Origin: Variovorax sp. PMC12
GTDB lineage: Bacteria; Pseudomonadota; Gammaproteobacteria; Burkholderiales; Burkholderiaceae_C
Direction of reading: 5' to 3'
NCBI RefSeq assembly: GCF_003019815.1
Contig: NZ_CP027774.1
Span: 62,001 to 126,000 of the forward strand
DNA: 64,000 nt
Below, in pieces: positions 17,289 to 25,869 of this stretch. The notes beneath the pieces were generated by a model, which was given only the letters and a program-made list of their open reading frames with translations, made no database searches and had not been told where the DNA came from. Every line of letters starts with the position of its first letter. Positions within the stretch are counted from its first letter, which is position 1. The translations under genes and the position numbers were made by a program.

Positions 17289-18638
17289 TCAGCGCACCGA
17301 GCCGGCGGGCATGTGTGCCTCGGTGGCGTCGAGCACGCGCTCGGGCTCGTCGGCTTCCAGCGGACTTTCCTGGTTCAGGTGCTGGTGCATGCGCACTGTG
17401 TCGAGGTCGCCGGTCCACTTGGCGACCACGATGGTGGCCACGCCGTTGCCGATCAAGTTGGTGAGCGCACGGGCTTCCGACATGAAGCGGTCGATGCCCA
17501 GGATGAGCGCGAGCCCCGCCACCGGTACGTGGCCCACAGCCGACAGCGTGGCTGCCAGCACGATGAAGCCGCTGCCCGTGACGCCTGCGGCCCCCTTCGA
17601 TGTGAGCAGCAGCACCGCCAGCAGCGTGAGCTGCTGCGTGAGCGTCATGTCGGTGTTGGTGGCCTGCGCGATGAATACAGCCGCCATCGTCAGGTAGATC
17701 GACGTGCCGTCGAGGTTGAACGAGTAGCCCGTGGGCACCACCAGGCCGACCACAGACTTCTTCGCGCCCAGATTCTCGAGCTTGGCCATCATGCGCGGCA
17801 GCACCGATTCGCTGGACGACGTGCCCAGCACGATCAGCAGTTCTTCCTTGATGTACTTGATGAACTTCCAGATGCTGAAACCATGGGCCCTGGCGATGCC
17901 CCCGAGCACCACGAAAATGAACAGCAGACAGGTCGCGTAGAAAGTGGCCATCAGCTGGCCCAGTTGCAGCAGTGAGCTCACGCCGTACTTGCCGATGGTG
18001 AAGGCCATCGCGCCAAAGGCGCCGATGGGCGCGACCTTCATGATGTAGCCCACGATCACGAAGAGCACGTGCGAGCCCTTCTCGATCACGTCGAACACCA
18101 GCGTGCCGCGCCCGCCGAAGCGGTGCAGCGCAAAGCCGAACAGCACGGCAATCAGCAGAACCTGCAGGATCTCGCCCTTGGCGAAGGCGTCGACCAGCGT
18201 GTTGGGGATGATGTTCAGGATGAAATCGGTGGTGCTCTGCATCTTTCCAGGGCCCGTGTAGGCCGCGATGCTCTTGGTGTCGAGCTGGCTCACGTCCACG
18301 TTCATGCCCGCACCGGGCCGCACGATGTTGATGATGACCAGGCCCACCACCAGCGCGATGCTGGAGACGATCTCAAAGTAAAGCAGCGCCAGGCCGCCGG
18401 TCTTGCCGACCTTCTTCATGTCCTCCATGCCGGCGATGCCGACCACCACCGTGCAGAAGATGATCGGCGCGATGATCATCTTGATGAGCTTGATGAAGCC
18501 GTCGCCCAGCGGCTTCATCGACGCGCCGGTGTCCGGGTAGAAATGCCCCAGAAGCACACCGAGCACGATCGCGGTGATGACCTGGAAGTACAGGGACTTG
18601 TAGAAGGGTTTGGGTGCGGATTGGGATTGGTTGTCCAC
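17289..18638 (-). CDS. dctA: C4-dicarboxylate transporter DctA
   Basis: 449 residues, DAACS-family sodium- or proton-coupled symporter for succinate, fumarate and malate in the inner membrane. The substrate-site region GTSSSESVLPRM and GYSFNLDGTSIYLTMA are conserved. The GTG at 18638 (VDNQSQSAPK) is preceded by AGGAG at eight bases; an ATG 15 codons upstream lacks this. Transcribed from the sigma-54 promoter at 18821-18836. It could also take up the fumarate or maleate-type acids related to pyridine catabolism, but nothing in the sequence shows that. Confidence 0.93.
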   Translation of the reverse strand: MDNQSQSAPKPFYKSLYFQVITAIVLGVLLGHFYPDTGASMKPLGDGFIKLIKMIIAPIIFCTVVVGIAGMEDMKKVGKTGGLALLYFEIVSSIALVVGLVIINIVRPGAGMNVDVSQLDTKSIAAYTGPGKMQSTTDFILNIIPNTLVDAFAKGEILQVLLIAVLFGFALHRFGGRGTLVFDVIEKGSHVLFVIVGYIMKVAPIGAFGAMAFTIGKYGVSSLLQLGQLMATFYATCLLFIFVVLGGIARAHGFSIWKFIKYIKEELLIVLGTSSSESVLPRMMAKLENLGAKKSVVGLVVPTGYSFNLDGTSIYLTMAAVFIAQATNTDMTLTQQLTLLAVLLLTSKGAAGVTGSGFIVLAATLSAVGHVPVAGLALILGIDRFMSEARALTNLIGNGVATIVVAKWTGDLDTVRMHQHLNQESPLEADEPERVLDATEAHMPAGSVR

Positions 18639-18820
18639 GGAGGGTCTCCTAGAAATTGTCGGGGGCCGGCAGGGGCGAGGCATGGCGTGGCAAGGTCGGC
18701 GACGGCACAGTGGTGCCGTACATCTCGCCCGTGGGGACGAGCTCGCCCATGTGGCTCATCGGCCTGTCTCCTGTGTCATGGCCGCGACTCGCATCGGACA
18801 TGCGGCGGGCCTTGTCCCTC

Positions 18821-18836
18821 AGCAATCGACATGCCA
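18821..18836 (-). promoter_or_regulatory. Sigma-54 (RpoN) promoter of dctA
   Basis: Minus strand reads TGGCATGTCGATTGCT. It matches the -24/-12 consensus TGGCACRNNNNTTGCW at all defined bases except C to T at the sixth position, with exact spacing. Transcription would start near 18810, giving a leader of about 170 bases before the dctA GTG. This fits the DctB/DctD pair next to it. Confidence 0.8.
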
Positions 18837-18916
18837 CGGCCCCGGCGCACGCAGAAATGCGCTAAGTCGTTGATTTTTCGAGGGCTCCTGCAGACGAAGG
18901 AGCGCTGTCGCGCCGA

Positions 18917-18967
18917 CATCCCGGATGAAGCGGTGACGAGCCGTCCGGCCATCCGGATCAACGGATG
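18917..18967. promoter_or_regulatory. Candidate DctD enhancer sites (inverted repeats)
   Basis: Two related dyads lie about 80-130 bases upstream of the sigma-54 promoter: CATCCCGGATG (18917-18927) and CATCCG-N6-CGGATG (18950-18967). Position and repetition fit an upstream activator site, but the sequence is not the classical rhizobial DctD site. Confidence 0.35.
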
Positions 18968-19259
18968 AGTACAAACCCTAGGGTTGCATCCTGGTCGCGG
19001 CGAACGCTCGGTGTGGATGAGATCCCCGACGACCTTTGAGCGCGGCTGATGACCGCCGCGCTGAAGGAGAGCTGCCGGACCTCGAGAAGCTTGGCCGAAA
19101 TCGTCGTCCAGGAATGCGGCCTGTCCGAAGCGGCACTGACACTGCTGTTCCCTGTCGAGCACAAGCGCGGTCTTGGAGTTGCACCTAACCTCTCCCCTCG
19201 CCGCTTGGCCCCATCTTTTGTCTGCCGCGAAAGCCCTGAATAGAGTCAGTTAAAAAAAG
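18968..19259. other. Non-coding stretch between dct locus and island
   Basis: Only short overlapping open frames on both strands, none resembling a known protein. No terminator or RNA gene recognised. It marks the change from the dct locus to the integrase-led accessory region. Confidence 0.4.
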
Positions 19260-19349
19260 ACTAACGGCATTGGCCGCAAAAGAAACCAGTTTTCCGAAAG
19301 CAAGTCGCGCAACTCCCATATTGATGCATGCCGTTAGTATGTTTATCAT
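19260..19349 (+). promoter_or_regulatory. Integrase promoter with flanking inverted repeat
   Basis: TTGATG (19321-19326), 17-base spacer, TATCAT (19344-19349) form a good sigma-70 promoter. An 11-base perfect inverted repeat, ACTAACGGCAT (19260-19270) and ATGCCGTTAGT (19328-19338), has its second arm inside the spacer. This looks like an operator or a recombinase binding site. Confidence 0.55.
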
Positions 19350-19357
19350 CCTGAACC

Positions 19358-20398
19358 ATGGCCGCCGCCCCACCACCTCCTCGCCGTGCCGACGCTCCCC
19401 ACCCTACAGGAAACGTGACTGCCTTCGGGGAAGCTTTCGAGGCTTGGCTCTCCGACCAGCGCGACTCGGGCCTGCTGCGTCAGGAAGGCTCGGTTTCCGT
19501 CTACCAAGACATGTGGCAAGCCTTTGTGGCCTGGTGCCTGGGACAGTCCCCTGTGGTGAGCCTGTCCAGCCTGGATCTGGCTGACCTGCAGGCATTCCAA
19601 GCAGCACGCTTCGGTCGCAAGACCTCGGATCAGTCGCTCACCCCCCGCTATGCACTGCGGCTGATACGACTGATCGACAGGGTGCTCCGCCACCATGCAG
19701 CGAGAACCGATACCAAGGTCAACACGGCTGCGGCAAACTGGCTGGCGGCCAATCCCGAGGTCCGCTATGCAGATGCCTCGCATGCCGATCCGCTGCCGGA
19801 GTACCTCTCGCCGAGCGAAGCCGGGCAGCTCATCGCCTTTCTTTCGGCCGCCCGACCACGGCCCGGCACTGTGCGAGAAACTCAGCCAGCGCTGCCCTGG
19901 CAGGAAGTCCGCAACCGCGTGTCCGTGGCTTTGCAGCTCGGCGCCGGGCTCACGCCGGGCGACGTGCGGGCGTTGACGCTCGCCTCGCCTCTCACGCAAG
20001 GCGGCAACGCACGCGAGCGACCGTGGAAGCTTCATGTGCCTGGAAACGGCAATTCACCGGCGCGCGAAACGCCGGTGGCGCCCTGGGCTGCGGAGCTGCT
20101 GCGGCACTGGCTGACTGTGCGAGCAGAGTCAGGTGTAACGGGACAATACCTGTTCCCGTCCACGCGCAGCGGCAAGCAATGGCAAAAGCCCTCTCAGTAC
20201 GAGCGCGCGAGACAAGTGCTCGAAGACGCCGGCGTGAGCTCTCGAGAAGGCGGATCGTTCCGCCTGCGGCACACCTTTGCCCTTAGGCAATTGCGACGAG
20301 GAACATCGCCGGAGGAGGTAGCCCGATGGCTGGGCATCGAGCCGGGGAAGATGAGGCGCTACGAACGGGTGCTACCGGCCTTGGTCGAGGTGGTCTGA
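19358..20398 (+). CDS. Tyrosine recombinase (phage-integrase family)
   Basis: 346 residues. N-terminal SAM-like core-binding domain (about 25-120) and C-terminal catalytic domain. First catalytic Arg in LTPGDVRALTL, the HxxR region as FRLRHTFALRQLRRG, and a likely nucleophile Tyr in MRRYERV close to the C-terminus. The box-III segment EEVARWLGIEPGKM replaces the usual LLGH wording, so it is a divergent member. The predicted transcription start falls at about 19356, so the ATG at 19358 would be leaderless; a GTG at 19415 with AGGA close upstream is an alternative start. Probably the integrase of the accessory region, though att sites were not identified. Confidence 0.82.
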   Translation: MAAAPPPPRRADAPHPTGNVTAFGEAFEAWLSDQRDSGLLRQEGSVSVYQDMWQAFVAWCLGQSPVVSLSSLDLADLQAFQAARFGRKTSDQSLTPRYALRLIRLIDRVLRHHAARTDTKVNTAAANWLAANPEVRYADASHADPLPEYLSPSEAGQLIAFLSAARPRPGTVRETQPALPWQEVRNRVSVALQLGAGLTPGDVRALTLASPLTQGGNARERPWKLHVPGNGNSPARETPVAPWAAELLRHWLTVRAESGVTGQYLFPSTRSGKQWQKPSQYERARQVLEDAGVSSREGGSFRLRHTFALRQLRRGTSPEEVARWLGIEPGKMRRYERVLPALVEVV

Positions 20399-20503
20399 GT
20401 AGAGGTTTGTGAGGTGCGCCAAGTCGCGATTCCGCCCGCAGATCGAATGGGCCCGTAGTAACCGTCCGCTCACCGACTCGCGGAGGGTCGCTTGGGCATT
20501 GCT

Positions 20504-20542
20504 TGTTGATTTCCATGCAATCCTGACCCACGGGGGGTGCGG
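20504..20542. repeat. IS21-type terminal repeat, copy 1
   Basis: 39 bases beginning TGTTGATTTCCATG and containing TGACCCA, the wording of IS21-family ends. A copy with one mismatch lies in the same orientation at 33327-33365. The assignment to IS21 is from memory of family ends and is supported by istB-like remains at 23504-24109. Confidence 0.55.
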
Positions 20543-20561
20543 ATAAAAACTTGGACTGGTT

Positions 20562-20957
20562 TTATGCCGCAAGTCTAAGGCTCACCCGGTACTCGATAGG
20601 GCTGAGAGAGCCAAGGGAGATCTTGATCTACTTCTCGTTGTACCAGCGGATGTACGAGTCGACCACCTCGATGAAGTGCTCAATGGTGGCGTTCTTCCAG
20701 TCTCGAGGATAGAACAGCTCATTCTTCAGCCGTCCGAAGAGGCCTTCGCAAGCTGCGTTAGCTGCCGCCCTCTGTTGCTTCGAGAACTTGGCTGCTCGGC
20801 CCGTAAAGCCCGTCGGCAAGTCGAGCTTCTGCTGGTCTTCGTTGTACCAGCCCTTCAGAGAATTCTTTGTTGGATAACCCAACTGACGGATAGTGGGTCT
20901 GACGCGTTTGCCAAGCTTGATGTAGAGCTCAACGGATCGAATCCGATCTTCGTATGC
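20562..20957 (-). pseudogene. IS3-family transposase remnant (OrfA-OrfB deletion fusion)
   Basis: The upstream half (YEDRIRSVELYIKLGKR, TIRQLGYPTKNSLKGWYNE) is an IS3 OrfA N-terminus and the downstream half (NAACEGLFGRLKNELFYP, WKNATIEHFIEVVDSYIRWY) is the end of OrfB, so most of the integrase core is deleted. A TAG at 20628-20630 interrupts the last 22 codons, which still read IKISLGSLSPIEYRVSLRL. The 5' end is also missing. Non-functional. Confidence 0.8.
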
Positions 20958-21359
20958 TCCCCCGCAGCCGCTGGGTCTTCTACGCCTTCTATCCGGCACA
21001 CCTCTCGCTGCTCGCAGTGGTACAGCAGCGGGTGTGAAGTACCTCAACCGCAGCAGCGATAGCTCTCAACAACCCATTTCTCCACGTGACTTTCGCATTC
21101 GCGCTCCGGACATCCATTTCGCCTGTCCGACGCAGAAGCTCCCGTCTCACATCGAACAGGAAGCTCATGGCGCCCGCCCACTGTTAAAGCTACTCCCCTT
21201 GCCATGAACAAAAAGGACGCCAGCCGCAGCAACAGATGCCTGCTCAGCTTTCGTCACTTGACAGCCGAGGCTTGCATTCATTCGGGAAAGAATCGCAGAA
21301 TACACCGCCATCGGCGACAGCTCACGCCGAGGCCTTGGCGGCAGCCGTCGCTCACGGGC
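20958..21359. other. Non-coding stretch
   Basis: About 400 bases between the IS3 remnant and the mobA stop. No gene with family resemblance, repeat or convincing promoter was seen; short frames only. Confidence 0.35.
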
Positions 21360-22466
21360 TTACCGGGCCTGCTCGTCCGCTGATCTGGTACTCGTGCGCT
21401 CCGAAGTTTGGCTTCTGACCTGCTCGCTCCAGCGATCGGCCATTCGCCGCGCATCGGTCTCTACGACCGGCATACGCGCGATGAAGCGATCAACACGGTC
21501 CGCCAGATCGCCCTGCCCTTGCCTTCGAAGCACCTCTGCCGTGGCAAGCCAATCTGCGACCACGGCTCCTCGTGTACGTTGCATCACATCCTTGCCAATG
21601 TCCAAGACACTGCGTCTTGAGCGTAGGGCCTGAAGCACGCCTTTCAGCTTCAGGAGCATGAAGACTGAAGTCTTCGGCGGTTTGCGAGCCGCCCGTTCGC
21701 CGCTCGGCAACTGCTCAAACGTTCGAAGCGCCCGCAATCGGTGAAGCATCGCGTCTCTGAACGGCTTGCGAATCTGCCCCCGAATCTGTCGCGGCGTCGC
21801 ATTGGCTGCCACGCCCTGCTCGCGCATCAGGGCGGCAAACTGCTCTCGCCATCGCCGCAACGTGTCCTTGCGGATATAGAGACGCTTGCCGAGCTCGAAC
21901 TCATGCTCGCACTTGACCACCAGGTGGACGTGCGGGTGCGGCTGATCGGTGTGCAGCACCATGGCATAGCGGTATTGCAGCGCGAAGTTCTCGCGCGCGA
22001 ACAGGCGCGATGCGGCCAGAACCTTTTCCGCCGGCGTGCCAGCCGGCATCGACAACACGATGTTGTGGACCAACTTCGCACGCGGGTCTTTCCGATCTCT
22101 GGTCGACTTGGGCTTGTACTGGCTCCTGCAAAGGTCCAGTTGCCAGTCCGACGCGATCTCCTGGACCGCGCCTCGACCCTGGAGCGTCAGTCCGTCATCG
22201 ATTTCAATCGGCAGCTTGCCGTGCCGGCCAATGTAGCCCAGATGCGCGCCGACCCCGGCCACATCTCGTCCACCACCAGAAACCTTCACCATCACCTCAG
22301 GTGTGCGGGTCACAGTGCGCTTGATTTGTGCGATCTGGTCGACGCCAAAGCGCAAGTTGCCCCCCGGCCCTCGCCGGCCATAGCTCACGATATCGAGCGC
22401 CATGTCGCTCATTGCACGAGCCGGCCCGCAATTGCTGCGCCCAAGCCGGACCGTCTGCTTAGGCAT
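21360..22466 (-). CDS. mobA: Relaxase / mobilisation nuclease (MobA/VirD2 family)
   Basis: 368 residues from the ATG at 22466. N-terminal relaxase features: HLGYIGRHG (about 76-84, possible catalytic Tyr78), VHNIVLSMPAGTP, and the metal-binding histidine triad in HTDQPHPHVHLVVK (about 172-185). The C-terminal half is helical and basic. It would nick an origin of transfer and pilot DNA into a recipient. The start overlaps the mobC-like stop by eight bases. No type IV secretion genes are seen, so the element would need a helper. Confidence 0.82.
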   Translation of the reverse strand: MPKQTVRLGRSNCGPARAMSDMALDIVSYGRRGPGGNLRFGVDQIAQIKRTVTRTPEVMVKVSGGGRDVAGVGAHLGYIGRHGKLPIEIDDGLTLQGRGAVQEIASDWQLDLCRSQYKPKSTRDRKDPRAKLVHNIVLSMPAGTPAEKVLAASRLFARENFALQYRYAMVLHTDQPHPHVHLVVKCEHEFELGKRLYIRKDTLRRWREQFAALMREQGVAANATPRQIRGQIRKPFRDAMLHRLRALRTFEQLPSGERAARKPPKTSVFMLLKLKGVLQALRSRRSVLDIGKDVMQRTRGAVVADWLATAEVLRRQGQGDLADRVDRFIARMPVVETDARRMADRWSEQVRSQTSERTSTRSADEQAR

Positions 22467-23034
22467 GACCCATCTCGCTGCCGGTCTCCCAGCTGACAAG
22501 GTTCCAGCGCACAACAGCAGCCGTAACTTCACATGCCATCTCGACTTCTTTCCGGACCAGTGTGATCACGTCGATCAGTTCGGACGTTGCCGCCGCCGAG
22601 CGGTTCGACATGCCGAACATCCGAAGCAGCCGTCCGAGCGCGGCCAGTTGTGCACAAGTCACCCTGATCTGGTCTAGTTCCTTCGGGGGCAATACCGCCG
22701 GACCACGGACATGGTTGTGGATTAGCATGGCCAAGTAGGTGCCGGTCTTCATTCGACGGGCAGCGGCTCGCTCTGCTGCCAACCTTCGATCACCCTCGCG
22801 AAGCCGCAGTGTGACGCGATCTTCGAGAGGGTCAGGGGCGATCGAAACGGGGGTGAGCGACCGCGTGGCTGACCCGCATGTCACCGGGTCGTTGGTCTTC
22901 ACCACTTCGTTGATCATCGCGGCGAGCAGCCCTGCCTCGCTGAGTTCATGGCGCGCGGCCAGCGCGGCGAACCGCGCCCTCGCTTCAGGCTGCACCCGGA
23001 CACCAATCACGCTTGATCGAGAGGGCTTGGTCAT
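22459..23034 (-). CDS. mobC: Relaxosome accessory protein (MobC-like, ribbon-helix-helix)
   Basis: 191 residues. N-terminal ribbon-helix-helix-like stretch (VIGVRVQPEARARFAALA ... LSEAGLLAAMINEVV) and a MobC-like C-terminal helical part (LDQIRVTCAQLAALGRLLRM). Such proteins bind the origin of transfer and help the relaxase. Overlaps mobA by eight bases. The DNA just upstream is where an oriT would be expected. Confidence 0.72.
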   Translation of the reverse strand: MTKPSRSSVIGVRVQPEARARFAALAARHELSEAGLLAAMINEVVKTNDPVTCGSATRSLTPVSIAPDPLEDRVTLRLREGDRRLAAERAAARRMKTGTYLAMLIHNHVRGPAVLPPKELDQIRVTCAQLAALGRLLRMFGMSNRSAAATSELIDVITLVRKEVEMACEVTAAVVRWNLVSWETGSEMGHA

Positions 23035-23503
23035 CGCAACGCCATGGCTGTTAACAACGTCTGACGGCAGTCTATCCTGCCCTCATCACCGCACAAGAAC
23101 CTCGCTCAGCACGCGTGCCCACGACCTTCACCGCCCCCTCACGGCAGTGCAGGGAGGCGCGCCCCCGCCCCGTTTCAACCAGGGCGCGCCCGCCGTCACC
23201 GCTGCCGCCTCTCCCCCCTGTCGCCAGGCCGAACGCGTCTCGATGTTCGGCGCGCCGAACATCGACTACGACGCCTCATCTGGCGTCGACTCCGAGATCA
23301 CGTGCAGCGGTGCGGGCAGCCAGCGCGAGCCTTCCAAGCTGACGGCGCAGTGCACCAAGAGCTCGGCTGAGCTTAAGGCTAGCCATGGCCTGCGCGGCAT
23401 CGATGTCGCTGACCTCCTTCACGGCATCCAGCACCTTGAGGCCGATGCCGCACGGCGCGTAGCGCAGTGGCTGGGCTGGCAGGCCCAGGAGCGCGTCCGG
23501 TGA
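23035..23503. other. Upstream region of mobC, candidate oriT zone
   Basis: About 470 bases without a supported gene. It holds an inverted repeat GGCGCGCCC/GGGCGCGCC (near 23157 and 23183) and the long palindrome listed separately. Downstream of 23,300 the sequence may be decayed istB 5' DNA but is not recognisable. Confidence 0.4.
23240..23265. repeat. 26-bp perfect palindrome
   Basis: Perfect dyad with no spacer: left half TCGATGTTCGGCG, right half its exact complement, centred between 23252 and 23253. It sits about 200 bases upstream of mobC. Possible roles are oriT hairpin, operator or resolution site. Confidence 0.75.
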
Positions 23504-24109
23504 AGCCTCGAGCGGCGCCTGCGCGATACGCATATCACGCAGTTCAAGCTCATCGCAGACTTCGACTGCAGCTGGCCCACGCAGGTCGATCGCTCGGTCA
23601 TCGAGGAACTCATGACGCTGCAGTTCCTCGCCGACGCCACCCACGGCGTGGGCAAGAAGATGTGCGCCTGCAACCTGGGCTGCCAGGCCATACTCTCCAG
23701 TCAAACGGCGCTGTTCGTCATCGCCGGGCAGTTGCTGGGAGACCTCGCCGCCCCGGACAGCGACTCGGCCCTGCGCAGCAAGCTGCGCCGCTACGCCGCG
23801 CCCGACGTACTGCTCATCGACGAGGTCGGCTACCTGTCCTGCTCGAACCGTCACGCCGACTTGCTTTTCGAGTTCGTGAGCCGCCGCTATCAGCACAAGA
23901 GTACCGTGGTGACAATGAAAAAGGCGTTCGCAGACTGGGGCGAGGTCTTCCCCAACGCGGCGCGCGTCGTCTCGCTCGTGGACCGCCTCATGCACCGCGT
24001 CGCGGTCATGCGTATCGAGGGCGAGTCCTATTGCGCCAAGGAAGCTCAGGAGCGGCTCGCCGCGCGCGCCGGGCAGCGCTCGGGCAAGTCTGGCAGGAGC
24101 AAGTCGTGA
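23504..24109 (+). pseudogene. istB: IstB-like ATPase remnant (IS21 family)
   Basis: Reads LIADFDCSWPTQVDRSVIEE, then LQFLADATHGVGKKM where a Walker A GPxGVGKT is expected, then LLGDLAAPDSDSALRSKLRR, YAAPDVLLIDEVGYLS (Walker B), NRHADLLFEFVSRRYQHKST and VFPNAARVVSLVDRL. These are IstB landmarks in order, but the Walker A is damaged and the N-terminal third is not recognisable (stop at 23501 in frame). No istA transposase is seen. A dead transposition helper. Confidence 0.8.
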
Positions 24110-24303
24110 GCTCGCCAGGCGCCGCACCACCGCCACTACGCACGCACTGGACGCCGCAGTAGGCCCTGGCCGTCTTCGCGTGTCTGCATGTGCTGCGCGA
24201 GCAGTTGTGGTCGATGTCTGGATCGGCCGCGCAGCAGGCCTGGCGGGAACAGCTTGTGCAGCACCCGCCTGAGCCGTCCTTCGATCCGGACGAACCGTTC
24301 TGA
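24106..24303 (+). pseudogene. Small IS21-associated ORF downstream of istB, amber-interrupted
   Basis: A GTG overlapping the istB stop opens VSSPGAAPPPLRTHWTPQ, then TAG at 24160-24162, then the frame continues ALAVFACLHVLREQLWSMSG to a TGA at 24301. This resembles the short ORF that follows istB in many IS21 elements (…WTPEQALAVFELLDDLRE…). The stop most simply arose from CAG. Confidence 0.6.
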
Positions 24304-24464
24304 GCTACCGCGACTCCTCCAATGCAACGCGGGCCTCTCACGGGCCCTCAGCGTTTGCGACTCACGCGGCCGGCAAACCCGCCGCCTCGCCGCCGAATTG
24401 AAGCGGATCTACGCCGCCGCCAACAGTTGGGGCCGTTCGAGCGCGGCGCTCCCGCTTGAACAAG

Positions 24465-25049
24465 CTAGACGACCTTGTAGACCCGGATCACCACCGCCTC
24501 GCGCTCCGGCCGCAGCGAATTGAGTGTGCCGACCTAGACGAAGTCGTTCAGCCAGCCGTACTTGCCCTCGGGCGCGGTGATTTGCAGGGTCGAGAACACG
24601 TGGCGCGGGCAGTCCTTGGGCGAGCGCGAAAGCACGGTGTTGCGCACCGAGATGATCACGCCGTCCTCGGTCTTCAGCTCGTAGATCGCATCCAGGTTCT
24701 TGGCGCCGTCGTGGCGCAGCAACTGGCGGTCGGCGCCGCCGGCCATCACCTTGCCGCGCAGGCCAGGCCCCTCGAAGCTGCCACCGATGATCGGCACCAT
24801 GAAGCGCTCGCCGAAGGGCGATGCGCCCAGCGGCAGCGAAGGCGACAGGTCGACGATCGACTCGTAGACGAACTCAGTGCGCGTCAGCACGACCGGGATG
24901 CGGGCGCTGGTGGGCGTGACGGCGGCCGAGGGTGCGTCGGCCGCGGTGGCGGCAACGGCCGAGCCGGACACCGCGGCGGCCAGGCCGGCCAGCATCAGCT
25001 GGCGGCGTGACCCGGCGGGCGCGAAGGAAGTGGTGGGCGAAGGCGTCAT
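24465..25049 (-). pseudogene. DUF3237 (UPF0311) Tat-exported protein with premature amber stop
   Basis: From the ATG at 25049 a Tat-type signal (SRRQLMLAGLAAAVSG) leads into a DUF3237 domain (FVYESIVDLSP, GERFMVPIIGGSFEGPGLRG, GADRQLLRHDGAKNLDAIYE, YGWLNDFV). A TAG at 24534-24536 stops it, yet the same frame continues VGTLNSLRPEREAVVIRVYK to a TAG at 24465, exactly the expected family C-terminus. So 22 residues are lost. Function of the family is not established. Confidence 0.78.
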
Positions 25050-25179
25050 CCGGCGGTCTCCCGGAAGCCGGCGCCACGCGGGGTCAGCGCGCCGGGCACT
25101 GTCGATCATGGTTATAGAAAAAAATCAAATAGTCGAGACTTACTCGGGCGCCCAGCCCGGGCGCCGATGCGCCGGCGCT

Positions 25180-25830
25180 TCAGCCCATCACGTGCGCGCA
25201 ACCCGACACCCGCACGCTCGCCCCCCGCTCCGGCGTGATGCCGACGTGCAGGCGCGACCGCATGCCCATGTCCTCACCCTGCACGATCTCGATCGCGCCT
25301 GCGTGCGGCCAGCCGATGTTGCGCAGGTAGCCGCCCAGCGCCGCGGCGGCCGCGCCGGTGGCCGGGTCTTCAAGCACGCCGCCGATGGCGAAGGCATTGC
25401 GCGAATGGATCAGGCGCGGCGTCTCGGCATGGATCAGGTCGATGGTGCCGATGCCTTCGGCCGCCATCAGCGCGCGCCCGACCTTGAGTTGGTAGTGCAT
25501 CGCCGCGAGGCGTTCGCGGCTGCGCAGCGCCAGCACCGGGTGATCGATGCCGGCATTGGCGATGGCGGGCGGGATCCGTGGATCCAGGTCGCCGCCGTGC
25601 AGCGTGAACAGTCGCAGCGCGGCCTGGCGCAGTGCGCCGTCGCGCCGCCCCTTGACGCTGATCCGGGCGGCATTGAGTTGGAGGGCATAGCGGGCGTCGC
25701 CCAGTCGCATCGCCAGGACGGCACCGAGCGCGATGGTCGCGTGCCCGCAGAACGCCACTTCCACTCCAGGCGCAAAGTAACGCACCCGCCAGCCGCCTTT
25801 CAGCAGGGTCCTCGACCAGTTCAGCGGCAC
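25180..25830 (-). pseudogene. PhzF-family isomerase, truncated
   Basis: 216 residues where the family has about 260-300. Conserved parts are GGWRVRYFAPGVEVAFCGHA and EDPATGAAAAALGGYLRN near the C-terminus, ending RVSGCAHVMG. The N-terminal segment with the catalytic Glu (FxGNP…) is missing and the frame upstream is closed, so the gene is 5'-truncated and probably inactive. Confidence 0.7.
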
Positions 25831-25869
25831 TTCTTCAACCTGCCGGACAGACGCGCATGCATACAGGAT

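Noticed and set aside
23276..24136. Minus-strand open frame covering the istB remains
   Set aside because: Antisense of a recognisable IstB sequence; the part outside it matches nothing.
20628..24536. Amber codon reassignment or pyrrolysine-type recoding
   Set aside because: Affected genes are IS debris or otherwise damaged, and nearby remnants are broken by TAA and TGA too.
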